This document shows, piece by piece, positions 17,782-26,723 of a stretch of DNA of 64,000 bases. The position numbers and the translations under genes were made by a program. Source of the stretch: Castellaniella sp. (GTDB lineage: Bacteria; Pseudomonadota; Gammaproteobacteria; Burkholderiales; Burkholderiaceae_B); assembly GCF_034675845.1 (NCBI RefSeq), contig NZ_JAUCCU010000001.1, positions 1,860,001-1,924,000 of the forward strand. The letters run 5' to 3'. How positions within the stretch are numbered: the stretch's first letter is position 1; each line of letters starts with the position of its first letter. Below the pieces are notes generated by a model that made no database searches, was not told the origin of the DNA, and was given only the letters and a program-made list of their open reading frames with translations.

Positions 17782-17798
17782 ATGAAATTATAATTCAT
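17782..17798. promoter_or_regulatory. Palindrome 2, probable Lrp-type operator
   Basis: ATGAAATTATAATTCAT is an inverted repeat with one mismatched pair. Its centre is 29 bp from that of palindrome 1, about three helical turns. Confidence 0.65.
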
Positions 17799-17812
17799 AA
17801 GAACTTATAAAA

Positions 17813-17827
17813 TGAAATCTTATTTCT
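17813..17827. promoter_or_regulatory. Palindrome 3, probable Lrp-type operator
   Basis: TGAAATCTTATTTCT shares the GAAAT/ATTTC core with palindrome 1. Its centre is 30 bp from palindrome 2 and it lies 50 bp before the glmS start. Confidence 0.55.
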
Positions 17828-17877
17828 TCTGATTCGGGACACAATACTAAAAATCAGTCCAAGCCAGGAGCTTCTCT

Positions 17878-19710
17878 ATGTGCGGTATCGTCGGCGCAGT
17901 GGCGCGTCACAACATTGTTCCTATCATGCTGGAAGGCCTGCGCCGTCTGGAATATCGCGGATACGACTCCTGCGGGGTGGCCGTACACACGGGGACCGGC
18001 CTGCAGCGCGTGCGCAGCACCCAGCGGGTGGCCGAACTCATTGCCCAGGTGGATCATGATCAGGTCCAGGGCCTGACCGGCATTGCCCATACGCGTTGGG
18101 CGACGCATGGTGCGCCGGTCACCCATAATGCCCACCCGCATTTTTCCGGCCCGGAATCCGGTTCGCCGCGCATTGCGCTGGTGCATAACGGCATCATTGA
18201 AAACCATGATGTCTTGCGTGCCGAGCTGCAGGCGCTCGGCTACGTGTTCCATAGCCAGACCGATACCGAGGTCATTGCCCACTTGGTAGACCATCTATAC
18301 GACGGGGATTTGCTGGCTGCCGTGCAGCAAGCCGTTCGACGTCTGGATGGCGCCTATGCCATTGCCGTGTTTTGCGCCCAGGAACCCCATCGCGTGGTGG
18401 GTGCGCGCCAGGGCTCGCCCCTGGTGGTGGGCTGCAGCGATCAGGGCAATTATCTGGCATCGGATGCCCTGGCGCTGGCAGGCACCACTGACCAGATCAT
18501 GTACCTGGAGGACGGCGATGTGGTGGATCTCCAGCTCGCGCGCGTCTGGGTCAGCGATGCCCAAGGCAATCCGGTGGACCGCCCCGTGCATACCGTCCAG
18601 GCGCATACCGGCGAGGCCGAACTCGGCCCCTATCGCCACTTCATGCAAAAAGAAATCTTCGAACAGCCGCGTGCGGTGGGCGATACCCTGCAGGGGATCG
18701 ACGCCATCATGCCGGAACTCTTTGGCGACGGTGCGTACGCAGCCTTCAAGGCGATTGATCGGGTGTTGATCCTGGCTTGCGGCACCAGCTACTACGCGGG
18801 CCTGACCGCGCGCTATTGGATCGAATCCCTGGCCGGCATTCCGGTCAATGTGGAAATCGCCAGCGAATATCGCTACCGCACCAGCGTCCCCGATCCGCGC
18901 ACGCTGGTGGTCACCATCTCGCAGTCCGGCGAGACCGCCGATACCCTGGCCGCCTTGAAGCACGCCCGCCGCCTGGGCATGGAACATACCCTGACCATCT
19001 GCAATGTCGCGACCAGCGCCATGGTGCGTGAATGCAAATTGGCTTTCATCACCCGGGCCGGGGTCGAAATCGGCGTGGCCTCCACCAAAGCGTTCACCAC
19101 CCAGTTGACCGCCCTGTATCTATTGACCCTGACCCTGGCGCAGTCCCGGGGCCGACTGGACGATGCCGCCGAGCAGCAGGCCATCAAGGCCTTGCGCCAC
19201 TTGCCGTCTGCGATTGCTGCGGTGCTTGCGCTGGAACCCCAGATCATTGCCTGGGCCGAGCGCTTCGCCAGCAAGGAAAACGCCTTGTTCCTGGGGCGTG
19301 GGATGCATTACCCCATCGCCCTCGAAGGCGCCCTGAAGCTGAAGGAAATCAGCTATATCCACGCCGAGGCCTATCCCGCCGGCGAACTGAAACACGGCCC
19401 GCTGGCACTGGTGACGGACGCCATGCCGGTGGTGACGGTGGCGCCGCACGATGAGCTATTGGAAAAACTGAAATCCAATATGCAGGAAGTGCGCGCCCGA
19501 GGGGGCGAACTCTACGTCTTTGCCGATGCTGATTCCCAGATCACGGCGACTCCGGGCATGCATGTGATCCGTATGCCCGAGCACTACGGCAAGCTATCCC
19601 CCATTGTGCACACCATTCCCTTGCAATTGCTGGCCTACCATACCGCCTGCGTGCGGGGGACCGATGTGGACAAGCCGCGCAATCTGGCCAAAAGCGTGAC
19701 GGTGGAATAA
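17878..19710 (+). CDS. glmS: Glutamine-fructose-6-phosphate aminotransferase
   Basis: Makes glucosamine-6-phosphate from fructose-6-phosphate and glutamine, the first step to UDP-GlcNAc. It is 610 residues. The mature N-terminal Cys (MCGIVGAVA) is the glutaminase nucleophile, followed by RLEYRGYDSCG and HTRWATHG. Two SIS domains carry ILACGTSYYAG and TISQSGETADTL, and the C-terminus ends with DKPRNLAKSVTVE, as in the family. CAGGAG precedes the ATG. It is divergent from an Lrp-type gene whose operators lie between them. No glmS ribozyme is seen upstream. Confidence 0.98.
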   Translation: MCGIVGAVARHNIVPIMLEGLRRLEYRGYDSCGVAVHTGTGLQRVRSTQRVAELIAQVDHDQVQGLTGIAHTRWATHGAPVTHNAHPHFSGPESGSPRIALVHNGIIENHDVLRAELQALGYVFHSQTDTEVIAHLVDHLYDGDLLAAVQQAVRRLDGAYAIAVFCAQEPHRVVGARQGSPLVVGCSDQGNYLASDALALAGTTDQIMYLEDGDVVDLQLARVWVSDAQGNPVDRPVHTVQAHTGEAELGPYRHFMQKEIFEQPRAVGDTLQGIDAIMPELFGDGAYAAFKAIDRVLILACGTSYYAGLTARYWIESLAGIPVNVEIASEYRYRTSVPDPRTLVVTISQSGETADTLAALKHARRLGMEHTLTICNVATSAMVRECKLAFITRAGVEIGVASTKAFTTQLTALYLLTLTLAQSRGRLDDAAEQQAIKALRHLPSAIAAVLALEPQIIAWAERFASKENALFLGRGMHYPIALEGALKLKEISYIHAEAYPAGELKHGPLALVTDAMPVVTVAPHDELLEKLKSNMQEVRARGGELYVFADADSQITATPGMHVIRMPEHYGKLSPIVHTIPLQLLAYHTACVRGTDVDKPRNLAKSVTVE

Positions 19711-19734
19711 GTCCAGGGGGGCTGGCCGCGCCGA

Positions 19735-20643
19735 CTAGATCCCCCATTCGCGCTGGCCGACGTGCTCGTGCAGGTATTGCACAAAGGCCTCGGCGGCTGG
19801 CGACAGGCTGGCGTGCTGACGGCTGTAGATGAAAAACTGCCGACGGATTTCCGGGTCGTGCAGCAGCCGCATGCGCAGGCCGTACAGGTCCACCAGATGC
19901 TGGGCATAGGGCAGGCCGGCGGTCACGCCCAGGCCTGCATTCACCATGCTCAGGGCCGTGCTCATGAAAGTCACCTCGTGGCTGGGCCGCACGGGGGTGA
20001 TCGAGGACTGCTTCTGCAGGTCTATCGCCAGTTGATCCGTGAATTGCCCCTGCAGCACGATCACCGGATGGCGCATCAGGTCGGCCCAGCCGATTCTTTT
20101 CAGGCTGTCCAAGGGGTGCCCCGGCGGGAAGACTGCCATGAACGGCAGATCGAACAGCGGATCGGCGACCACGTCCGATAGCCCTTCGCGGGACGGACCG
20201 ATGCTGATATCGACCTCGCCGCGCACGGCCTGTGCAATGGCGCTTTCGACGGCGCAATCCATCAGATGGATCTGGATGTCGGGATGTGCCTGCCGAAAGC
20301 CGGCGATGACCTCCGGGATCAGCGTGCTGGCCATCAACTGGGGGGCGGCAATGCGGACAATGCCTCGGCGCAGGCGCTTCAGGTTGTCAATATTATCCAG
20401 CGCACCGTCCAGGTCGCGCAGCACCCGCGTGGCCACCGAATGAAATTCACGGCCTACCTCCGAGAGCTGAATGCGCCGCGTGCTGCGGTCCACCAGCCGG
20501 ACGCCCAGTTGGGTTTCAAGCTCTTTGATCAGCCCGCTGAGGGCGGATTGCGTGATGTGCAGGGATTCGGCTGCCCGTGTGAAGCCGCCGGTACGGGCCA
20601 ATGCCACAAAGGCGCGCAACTGGCGCAAGGTCACATCCATCAC
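19735..20643 (-). CDS. LysR-type regulator, divergent from the TRAP transporter
   Basis: A 302-residue LysR-family regulator with the N-terminal helix-turn-helix (TLRQLRAFVALARTGGFTRA, then TQSALSGLIKELE) and a periplasmic-binding-like effector domain. It starts 113 bp from the dctQ start on the opposite strand, so it most likely controls the TRAP and homogentisate genes, with the transported or an intermediate aromatic acid as effector. That target is inferred from orientation. The gene ends 24 bp from the convergent glmS stop. Confidence 0.93.
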   Translation of the reverse strand: MMDVTLRQLRAFVALARTGGFTRAAESLHITQSALSGLIKELETQLGVRLVDRSTRRIQLSEVGREFHSVATRVLRDLDGALDNIDNLKRLRRGIVRIAAPQLMASTLIPEVIAGFRQAHPDIQIHLMDCAVESAIAQAVRGEVDISIGPSREGLSDVVADPLFDLPFMAVFPPGHPLDSLKRIGWADLMRHPVIVLQGQFTDQLAIDLQKQSSITPVRPSHEVTFMSTALSMVNAGLGVTAGLPYAQHLVDLYGLRMRLLHDPEIRRQFFIYSRQHASLSPAAEAFVQYLHEHVGQREWGI

Positions 20644-20722
20644 AATTCCTTATGAATCAATGGTAAAAAACTGTTTGTATGATAGCTGGAAACCGCTTCT
20701 AATGACTGGCACAAGGAGACAA

Positions 20723-20764
20723 ATGATGCATAAAAAATATCACACAGGGCACCAGCATGCTTGA
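20723..20764 (+). CDS. Short His-rich leader peptide overlapping dctQ
   Basis: An open frame with a strong AAGGAG at 20713-20718 starts at ATG ATG and encodes MMHKKYHTGHQHA, 13 residues with four histidines. Its TGA stop (20762-20764) lies inside the dctQ start region, so the dctQ ATG at 20757 overlaps the end of this frame. dctQ has only a weak ACAGGG of its own, inside the small frame. Translational coupling is likely. It could instead be a chance frame, as the coding evidence is only the ribosome binding site and the overlap. Confidence 0.5.
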   Translation: MMHKKYHTGHQHA

Positions 20765-21353
20765 TCGTGCCGCTCATCTGATCACCCGGGGGTTCGAAAT
20801 ACTGATTGTCATCAGCTTGGCAGTCATGGGGGTGTTGGTATTTGGCAATGTCGTGCTGCGCTATGCCTTTAACTCCGGCATTGCCATCTCCGAGGAACTA
20901 TCCCGCCTGTTGTTCGTGTGGCTGATTTTCCTGGGCGCCGTGCTGGCCTCTGCGTATCGCATTCATATCGGCTTTGATTCTCTCCAGCAGGCACTCAGCC
21001 CTCGCTGGCGCCGGGTGCTGCAGATCTGTAATGGCGTGCTGATCCTGATTGGTTGCGCGATCTTCATCGTCGGGGGCTGGGATCAGACCTTGATCAATCT
21101 GGGCAACAGCTATCCGGTCATGGGGATTTCCTATGCCTGGCTGTATGGGGTGGCGCTGGTGTTCGGGATTGCCCTGATTTTTCCGGTGTGCAATAACCTG
21201 CGGCGCGCCATCCGGGGGACGGACGAAGGCCTGACCGAGGACCTGTCCGGGCGCATCGAAGCGCTGGCCGAACGGATGGAGCATGACGCCGACGCGCGCT
21301 CATCCAGTGATAAACCTGCCCGGCATGCGGCCGGACCAGGAGACCGGCCATGA
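20757..21353 (+). CDS. TRAP transporter small permease (DctQ)
   Basis: The small membrane subunit of a tripartite ATP-independent periplasmic transporter. About four hydrophobic helices are visible over residues 10-160, with the family stretch NVVLRYAFNSGIAISEELSRLLFVW. The 198-residue length is normal. The hydrophilic tail is charged. The gene overlaps dctM by 4 bp (ATGA) and a small leader frame by 8 bp. Partners are the large permease and binding protein that follow. Confidence 0.93.
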   Translation: MLDRAAHLITRGFEILIVISLAVMGVLVFGNVVLRYAFNSGIAISEELSRLLFVWLIFLGAVLASAYRIHIGFDSLQQALSPRWRRVLQICNGVLILIGCAIFIVGGWDQTLINLGNSYPVMGISYAWLYGVALVFGIALIFPVCNNLRRAIRGTDEGLTEDLSGRIEALAERMEHDADARSSSDKPARHAAGPGDRP

Positions 21354-22627
21354 CTGCCATCGTCTTTATTACCTCATTGCTGGGCCTTATTGCGATGGGG
21401 CTGCCGATTGCGTTTGCCCTGATGTTCGCCGGGGTGGCGCTGATGCTGCTGACCGGGCAGTTCGATGCCCAGATCGTGGTGCAAAATGCCATTGCCGGGG
21501 CGGATAATTTTGTGCTGATGGCCGTGCCGTTCTTCATTCTGGCAGGCGAGTTCATGAATGCGGGGGGGTTGTCCAAGCGCATCGTCGAGATGGCCAGTGC
21601 CTTTGTGGGCCATCTGCGTGGCGGTTTGGGTTATGTGGCGATTTTTGCCGGGATTCTGCTGGCCAGCCTGTCGGGTTCGGCCGTGGCCGATACCGCTGCG
21701 CTGGCGGCCATTCTGGTGCCGATGATGCGCCAGGCGGGCTATGACCCTGCCCGGGCCTGCGGTCTGATGGCGGCCAGCGGCATTATTGCGCCGGTGATCC
21801 CGCCTTCCATCGGCTTTTTGATTTTTGGCGTGGTGGCCAATGTATCCATCACCCGACTGTTTTTGGCCGGCATCGTGCCTGGCATCATGATGGGTCTGGT
21901 GCTGATCATTGCCTGGTGGATCGTGGCACGGCGCCAGCAGGTGGCCGTGTCTCCCCGGGTGCCTTGGGGCCGTCGCCTGCGGCTGCTGGGCCGCGGGGGC
22001 TGGGCATTGATGCTGCCGGTCATCATTATCGGTGGCTTGCGCTTCGGGATCTTCACCCCGACGGAATCTGCCGTGGTGGCCGCCGCCTATGCCTTGTTTG
22101 TCGGCCTGGTCGTGTATCGGGAACTCGACGGCCCCAAAATCTACGAATGTCTGTTGTCCACGGCGCGCACCACTTCGGTCGTCCTGTTGCTGGCATCCCT
22201 GGCCATGGTGGCGTCCTACATGATTACGATCACCGATATTTCAGGGCAAGTCGGCGAGAGCCTGCAGGGGCTGTCCGAGCATCCGATGATCCTGATCGCG
22301 GCCATGATGTTCGTGGTGTTCCTGGCTGGCATGGTGCTGGACTTCATCCCCATCGTGCTGATCTTCACGCCCGTATTTTTGCCCATCGTCCGGGCTGCCG
22401 ATATCGATCCCGTGTATTTCGGGGTGATCTTCATCATGAACTGCTCGATTGGCATGATCACCCCGCCGGTCGGGGTAGTCCTGAACGTCGTCAGTTCGGT
22501 GGGCAAGGTCACCTTGTCGCAGGCAGCGCGCGGGATCATGCCCTTTTTGCTGGCCTTGATGGCCTTGCTGATTTTATTGATTCTTTTCCCGGCATTGGTG
22601 ACAGTGCCAGCCCAATGGTGGCGTTAA
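21350..22627 (+). CDS. TRAP transporter large permease (DctM)
   Basis: The 12-helix channel subunit of the TRAP system, 425 residues, uses the sodium gradient. Family blocks include PFFILAGEFMNAGGLSKR, SGSAVADTAALAAILVPMM, the glycine-rich SGIIAPVIPPSIGF and MITPPVGVVLNVV. The start overlaps the dctQ stop. It is followed 53 bp later by the substrate-binding protein gene. No frameshift or truncation is seen. Confidence 0.96.
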   Translation: MTAIVFITSLLGLIAMGLPIAFALMFAGVALMLLTGQFDAQIVVQNAIAGADNFVLMAVPFFILAGEFMNAGGLSKRIVEMASAFVGHLRGGLGYVAIFAGILLASLSGSAVADTAALAAILVPMMRQAGYDPARACGLMAASGIIAPVIPPSIGFLIFGVVANVSITRLFLAGIVPGIMMGLVLIIAWWIVARRQQVAVSPRVPWGRRLRLLGRGGWALMLPVIIIGGLRFGIFTPTESAVVAAAYALFVGLVVYRELDGPKIYECLLSTARTTSVVLLLASLAMVASYMITITDISGQVGESLQGLSEHPMILIAAMMFVVFLAGMVLDFIPIVLIFTPVFLPIVRAADIDPVYFGVIFIMNCSIGMITPPVGVVLNVVSSVGKVTLSQAARGIMPFLLALMALLILLILFPALVTVPAQWWR

Positions 22628-22680
22628 TGCCCGGCCAATCGCCGCAGCAGTCGCCCCGATCATCATCCCAGGAGACAACC

Positions 22681-23661
22681 ATGAAAATCCGTACAACTTT
22701 GCTGGTGGGCCTGATGGCCGCCGCATTATCCGGCACCAGCTGGGCCGCCGTCACGGCAAAATTCGCCGTGACGCTGCCTGAAAAATCCCATCAGGGCCAG
22801 GGGGTGGCCAAGTTCGTCGAACTCGTCAAGGACAAGAGCAATGGTGATATCGTCATCAAGCCCTATTACAGCGGCGCGCTGGGCGATGACGTCAAAGTCA
22901 CCTCGGCCCTGCAAGGCGGCACGATTGAATTCACCGTTCCCCAGACCACGACCCTGACCGGCATGGTCAAGGCCTACGAAATCCTGGATTTCCCGTTCTT
23001 GTTCAAAAACGCCGAACAGGCTGAAAAAGTCCTGGACGGGCCAGTGGGCCAGCGTCTGCTGGAAACCCTGCCAGAACACGGCCTGATTGGCCTGGCCTAC
23101 TGGGAAAACGGATTTTTCAATGCCACCAACAGCAAGCACCCGATTGCCAAGGTCGAGGACTTCAATGGCCTGAAATTCCGCTCCATCCAGGCAAAAATCA
23201 CCCAGGAAACCATTAAGGCCCTAGGCGCCAATCCCGTCCCGCTGGCCGTGCCCGAGCTCTATACCGCCCTGGAAACGCACACGATTGATGGTCAGGGCAC
23301 GCCCAATGCCGTGATTGCCGCCCTGAAGCTCGATGAAGTCCAGAAATACCTGTCCCTGACGGGCCATAGCTATGGCGCTTTCATCCCCCTGGCCTCCAAG
23401 GCCTTCTGGGACAAGCTCACCCCCGAGCAGCAGAAAATCATCCAGGACTCCGCCATCGAAGCCCGGACGTATCAGCGTCAGGTCGCCCGCGCTCAGTCCC
23501 AGTCGGCTCAGGAAAAAATGGCCAAGAACGGCATGCAGGTCAACGAGGTCTCGGATGCCGAACGCGAACGCATGAAGCAAAGCGTCCAGCCGGTCTGGGA
23601 TATGTTCGTGCCGCAAGTAGGCGAGGATCTGTTCCAACAAGTCCAGGCACAGCTGAAGTAA
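22681..23661 (+). CDS. TRAP transporter substrate-binding protein (DctP)
   Basis: The periplasmic solute receptor, 326 residues. A Sec signal peptide MKIRTTLLVGLMAAALSGTS ends at about WAA, followed by the mature DctP fold with the KFRSIQAKI arginine-containing segment that usually contacts a carboxylate of the ligand. GGAGAC lies seven bases before the ATG; a much longer in-frame extension upstream runs out of frame through dctM and is not used. Downstream genes suggest an aromatic carboxylate ligand such as homogentisate, as inference. Confidence 0.95.
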   Translation: MKIRTTLLVGLMAAALSGTSWAAVTAKFAVTLPEKSHQGQGVAKFVELVKDKSNGDIVIKPYYSGALGDDVKVTSALQGGTIEFTVPQTTTLTGMVKAYEILDFPFLFKNAEQAEKVLDGPVGQRLLETLPEHGLIGLAYWENGFFNATNSKHPIAKVEDFNGLKFRSIQAKITQETIKALGANPVPLAVPELYTALETHTIDGQGTPNAVIAALKLDEVQKYLSLTGHSYGAFIPLASKAFWDKLTPEQQKIIQDSAIEARTYQRQVARAQSQSAQEKMAKNGMQVNEVSDAERERMKQSVQPVWDMFVPQVGEDLFQQVQAQLK

Positions 23662-23705
23662 TCCCGCTGCAGCCCCCTCTACTCAGTTTTTATGGAAAGT
23701 CTGAC

Positions 23706-24725
23706 ATGAAGTTTGCCACCCTGAAAAACCAGACCCGCGATGGTCGCCTGGTTCTGGTCTCGCGGGATTTGTCCTGCTGCGTTGCCGTGCCTGATATTGC
23801 GCCTACCTTGCAGGCTGCCCTGGACGATTGGGATGCATGTCAGCCTGCCCTGCAAATCGCCTATGACCGATTGAACGCAGGGACCCACGAGGGGGCTCAG
23901 CCTTTCGATCCGGCTGCCTGCCATTCGCCGCTGCCCCGGGCCTATCAATGGGCCGATGGCTCGGCGTATCTCAACCACGTCGAACTCGTGCGCAAGGCCC
24001 GCAACAGCCAGGTGCCGGAATCATTCTTCAGTGATCCGCTGATGTATCAGGGGGGCTCGGACAGTTTCATTGGCCCGCGCGACCCGATTGTGGTGGCCAC
24101 CGAAGACTGGGGCATCGACATGGAAGCCGAAATCGCGGTGATCACCGGCGATGTCCCCATGGGCGCCGATCCCCAGCAGGCAGAAGGCGCGATTCGTCTG
24201 CTGATGCTGGTCAATGATGTGTCACTGCGCGGCCTGATTCCGGGCGAACTGGCCAAAGGCTTCGGGTTTTTTCAATCGAAGCCCGCCAGCGCGTTTTCAC
24301 CGGTGGCCATTACCCCAGACGAACTGGGTGCGCACTGGCACGACGGCAAACTCCACTTGCCCCTGCTGGTCGATCTGAATCAGCAGCCGTTTGGCTGCCC
24401 CAATGCCGGTCAGGACATGACGTTCAGCTTTCCCCAACTGGTCGCCCATGCCGCCCGGACGCGCCAGTTGGCGGCGGGGACGATTATCGGTTCGGGGACC
24501 GTGTCGAACAAACAAGGCGGCCTGCATGGCTCCAGCATCCGCAATGGCGGGGTGGGGTATTGCTGCATCGCCGAGGTCAGAATGTACGAGACCATCGAAA
24601 CAGGGGCACCTGTGACACCCTTCATGCGCTTTGGCGATCAGGTCCGCATCCGCATGACTGATGAGCATGGCCAGGACCTGTTCGGCACCATTGAACAGAC
24701 TGTCGTGCGCTACCAGGGTGCCTGA
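23706..24725 (+). CDS. Fumarylacetoacetate hydrolase family protein
   Basis: A 339-residue enzyme of the FAH family. It should cleave fumarylacetoacetate into fumarate and acetoacetate. Visible are the metal-binding block GIDMEAEIAVITGDVP, the NDVSLRG segment, KGFGFFQSKP, and the GTIIGSGTVSNKQ loop. The partial pathway with maiA and hmgA next to it supports a real fumarylacetoacetase rather than a generic family member. It starts 44 bp after dctP on the same strand and ends 4 bp before maiA. Confidence 0.9.
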   Translation: MKFATLKNQTRDGRLVLVSRDLSCCVAVPDIAPTLQAALDDWDACQPALQIAYDRLNAGTHEGAQPFDPAACHSPLPRAYQWADGSAYLNHVELVRKARNSQVPESFFSDPLMYQGGSDSFIGPRDPIVVATEDWGIDMEAEIAVITGDVPMGADPQQAEGAIRLLMLVNDVSLRGLIPGELAKGFGFFQSKPASAFSPVAITPDELGAHWHDGKLHLPLLVDLNQQPFGCPNAGQDMTFSFPQLVAHAARTRQLAAGTIIGSGTVSNKQGGLHGSSIRNGGVGYCCIAEVRMYETIETGAPVTPFMRFGDQVRIRMTDEHGQDLFGTIEQTVVRYQGA

Positions 24726-24729
24726 AGCC

Positions 24730-25374
24730 ATGCGCACACTCTATTCCTACTTTCGCAGTTCTGCGGCGTATCGCGTGCGAATTGCGCTGGCGCTGAAAGG
24801 CCTGGAATATGATGTCGTCCCGATCCACCTGCTGAAAGACGGGGGTGAACAGCTCGGGGCGGCCTATCTGGCCCGCAATCCTGAAGGCCTGGTCCCGGCC
24901 TTCAGCGAGAATGACCATACTCTTAGCCAGTCCTTGGCGATCATGGAATACCTGGACGAGGTTTACCCCGAGGTCGCGCTGCTGCCTGCCGCACCGGCAG
25001 ACCGTGCGCGGGTGCGGGCCTTGGCCTTGTTGGTGGCCTGCGATATCCATCCACTGAATAATCTGCGCGTGTTGCGCTGGCTGGCTCACAACTTGAAGGT
25101 CGATCAGGCCGCGCGTGACGACTGGTATCGGCATTGGATATTGACCGGCTTCCAGGCCTTGGAAACCCGCTTGCAGGCTGTGCAGACCGGGCTGTTTTGC
25201 CAGGGCGACCAGCCCGGTTTGGCGGATTGCTGCCTGGTGCCCCAGGTGTATAACGCCAAGCGCTATCACATTGATGTGTCTGCCTGGCCGACGATTGCCC
25301 GGATTGCGACGCATTGCAATACGCTGTCGGCGTTTCAGGCGGCCCATCCGGATCAGCAGCCGGACGCCGCTTGA
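24730..25374 (+). CDS. maiA: Maleylacetoacetate isomerase (zeta-class GST)
   Basis: Isomerises maleylacetoacetate to fumarylacetoacetate using glutathione. The N-terminal zeta-GST signature RTLYSYFRSSAAYRVRIAL with the SSA(A)YRVR motif is clear and the C-terminal domain has GDQPGLADCCLVPQVYNAKR. 214 residues is typical. The start at MRTLYSY is used; an upstream start at 24661 would add 23 unrelated residues within the FAH gene. It ends just before a long terminator that it shares with the convergent hmgA. Confidence 0.95.
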   Translation: MRTLYSYFRSSAAYRVRIALALKGLEYDVVPIHLLKDGGEQLGAAYLARNPEGLVPAFSENDHTLSQSLAIMEYLDEVYPEVALLPAAPADRARVRALALLVACDIHPLNNLRVLRWLAHNLKVDQAARDDWYRHWILTGFQALETRLQAVQTGLFCQGDQPGLADCCLVPQVYNAKRYHIDVSAWPTIARIATHCNTLSAFQAAHPDQQPDAA

Positions 25375-25381
25375 TATCAAT

Positions 25382-25427
25382 CAACAAGCCAGACGCCGCC
25401 TGATGACAGGCGGCGTCTGGCTTGTTG
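25382..25427. terminator. Strong bidirectional terminator between maiA and hmgA
   Basis: A 20-bp perfect stem (25382-25401 with 25408-25427) and a 6-nt loop GATGAC. It is followed by TTTTATTCTTT at 25436 on the plus side, and it ends 11 bp from the hmgA stop, so it likely ends both transcripts. Confidence 0.9.
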
Positions 25428-25437
25428 GATCAGCGTT

Positions 25438-26568
25438 TTATTCTTTCCACGAATCAATATATCCCGGCACCTTGACGCTCTCGGTGCTGGAGTCCAGTAC
25501 CAGCGGGTAGCGCGAGTCGATCATCACGGCGACCTCGTCGGTGTACTTGCGTTCGCCCTGATTGTTGGCGGCAGCAGCGGCGTAGGCCTTGGGGTGGGGA
25601 CCATGATGGAAGCCCGAGGGATGCAGGGTGAACATGCCGGGTTTGATGTTGTCGCGGCTGAAGAAATTCCCCTGGTGATAGAAGATCGATTCGTCGAACT
25701 CATCATTGTTGTGATAGAAGGGCACCTTCAGGGCGCCGGGGTCGCTTTCGATGGGGCGCGGGGCGAATGTGCACACGATGATGTGGTTGGACAAGAAGGT
25801 CGCATGCACGGTGGGCGGCAGGTGGTAGCGATCGGATAGCAGTTCGCGGATGTCGCGCCAGTTCAGCTTCACAGGCACGCAGTCGCCATGCCAACCAGCG
25901 GCATCCAGGAAGTTGTACGGGAAGGTCACCGTGGTGACTTGCTGGTTGCGTTTGGCGCGTACGCGGGTTTCGTTTTCGCTGTATTGGTCTTTGAAAGCCT
26001 CGTCGATCTTCGGGGTATCCAGCACGGCCAGGTCGAACTGTGCATGGTGGCCGAGGATGCCGCGTTCGGGCAGCAGGAACAGGTCCTCGGTGGCTTCGAT
26101 GGTCAGGACTTCGTTGCGGCAGGTGGTCTCCAGCCGCCAGCTGGTGCCGCGTGGGATATTGATGTAATCGCCCTCGCGATAGCTCATGTGGCCATAATCA
26201 CAGAAGAATTCGCCTTCGCCCTTGTGGAAAAACAGAATCATGTCGCCGTCGCCGTTGCGGGCCAGGTCCGGCATGGATACGTCGAATTTCCAGAAGCAGA
26301 CCTGGGTCTGGGCATTGGACATGAAGCGCCGGGCCTTCCAGGGGCAGGGGGCGCTGTCGTCCATCAGGTTCAGGTCCAGCAGCGTCAGCTCCAGGGGGCC
26401 TTCCCATTTCGTCCAGCCAGTGGGCTTGTGGGTGTGCAGAATATGGCTGGCCGGCCCGAAAAAGCCGTTGCGGCCATGTTCGCGCTCGTACAGGCCTTCG
26501 GGGATGTCAGCGTGTGCCTGGCGGGTGTAGACGCCTTCCATTTTTGGAAAGGTGATGTATTTTTTCAT
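25438..26568 (-). CDS. hmgA: Homogentisate 1,2-dioxygenase
   Basis: Opens the homogentisate ring with oxygen and Fe(II) to form maleylacetoacetate. It has 376 residues, shorter than the roughly 430-440-residue classic bacterial enzymes, as the N-terminal domain is trimmed. Conserved cupin features include FPYNFLDAAGWHGDC, FYHNNDEFDE (glutamate ligand), LHPSGFHHGPHP (histidine ligands) and SRYPL. It is convergent with maiA and divergent from an IclR regulator. Together with maiA and the FAH gene it gives a full route from homogentisate to fumarate and acetoacetate. Confidence 0.9.
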   Translation of the reverse strand: MKKYITFPKMEGVYTRQAHADIPEGLYEREHGRNGFFGPASHILHTHKPTGWTKWEGPLELTLLDLNLMDDSAPCPWKARRFMSNAQTQVCFWKFDVSMPDLARNGDGDMILFFHKGEGEFFCDYGHMSYREGDYINIPRGTSWRLETTCRNEVLTIEATEDLFLLPERGILGHHAQFDLAVLDTPKIDEAFKDQYSENETRVRAKRNQQVTTVTFPYNFLDAAGWHGDCVPVKLNWRDIRELLSDRYHLPPTVHATFLSNHIIVCTFAPRPIESDPGALKVPFYHNNDEFDESIFYHQGNFFSRDNIKPGMFTLHPSGFHHGPHPKAYAAAAANNQGERKYTDEVAVMIDSRYPLVLDSSTESVKVPGYIDSWKE

Positions 26569-26596
26569 GAAGGTCTCCGGGGTGTTATAAATAGAG

Positions 26597-26607
26597 TAAC
26601 GGCGTTA
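26597..26607. promoter_or_regulatory. Short palindrome between hmgA and the IclR gene
   Basis: TAACG-G-CGTTA is a perfect 5-1-5 inverted repeat, 29 bp before the hmgA start, in the divergent promoter region. It is a candidate IclR or other operator; no experimental basis. Confidence 0.4.
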
Positions 26608-26723
26608 TGAAAACAACAACTCTAATCTAAATGAGGGACATTCATGAGTCAAACGATATTTATTGATAGATTGATCGGCCTGGCTTCTGGATGCCGGGTT
26701 TTTCTGCTGGGCGCCCGATCCGC

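Noticed and set aside
17754..17877. glmS ribozyme in the glmS leader
   Set aside because: The leader is short, AT-rich and palindromic, with none of the ribozyme's conserved pairing.
21916..22680. N-terminal extension of the TRAP binding protein through dctM
   Set aside because: It is out of frame with dctM coding and has no signal peptide; ATG 22681 has a good ribosome binding site and signal peptide.
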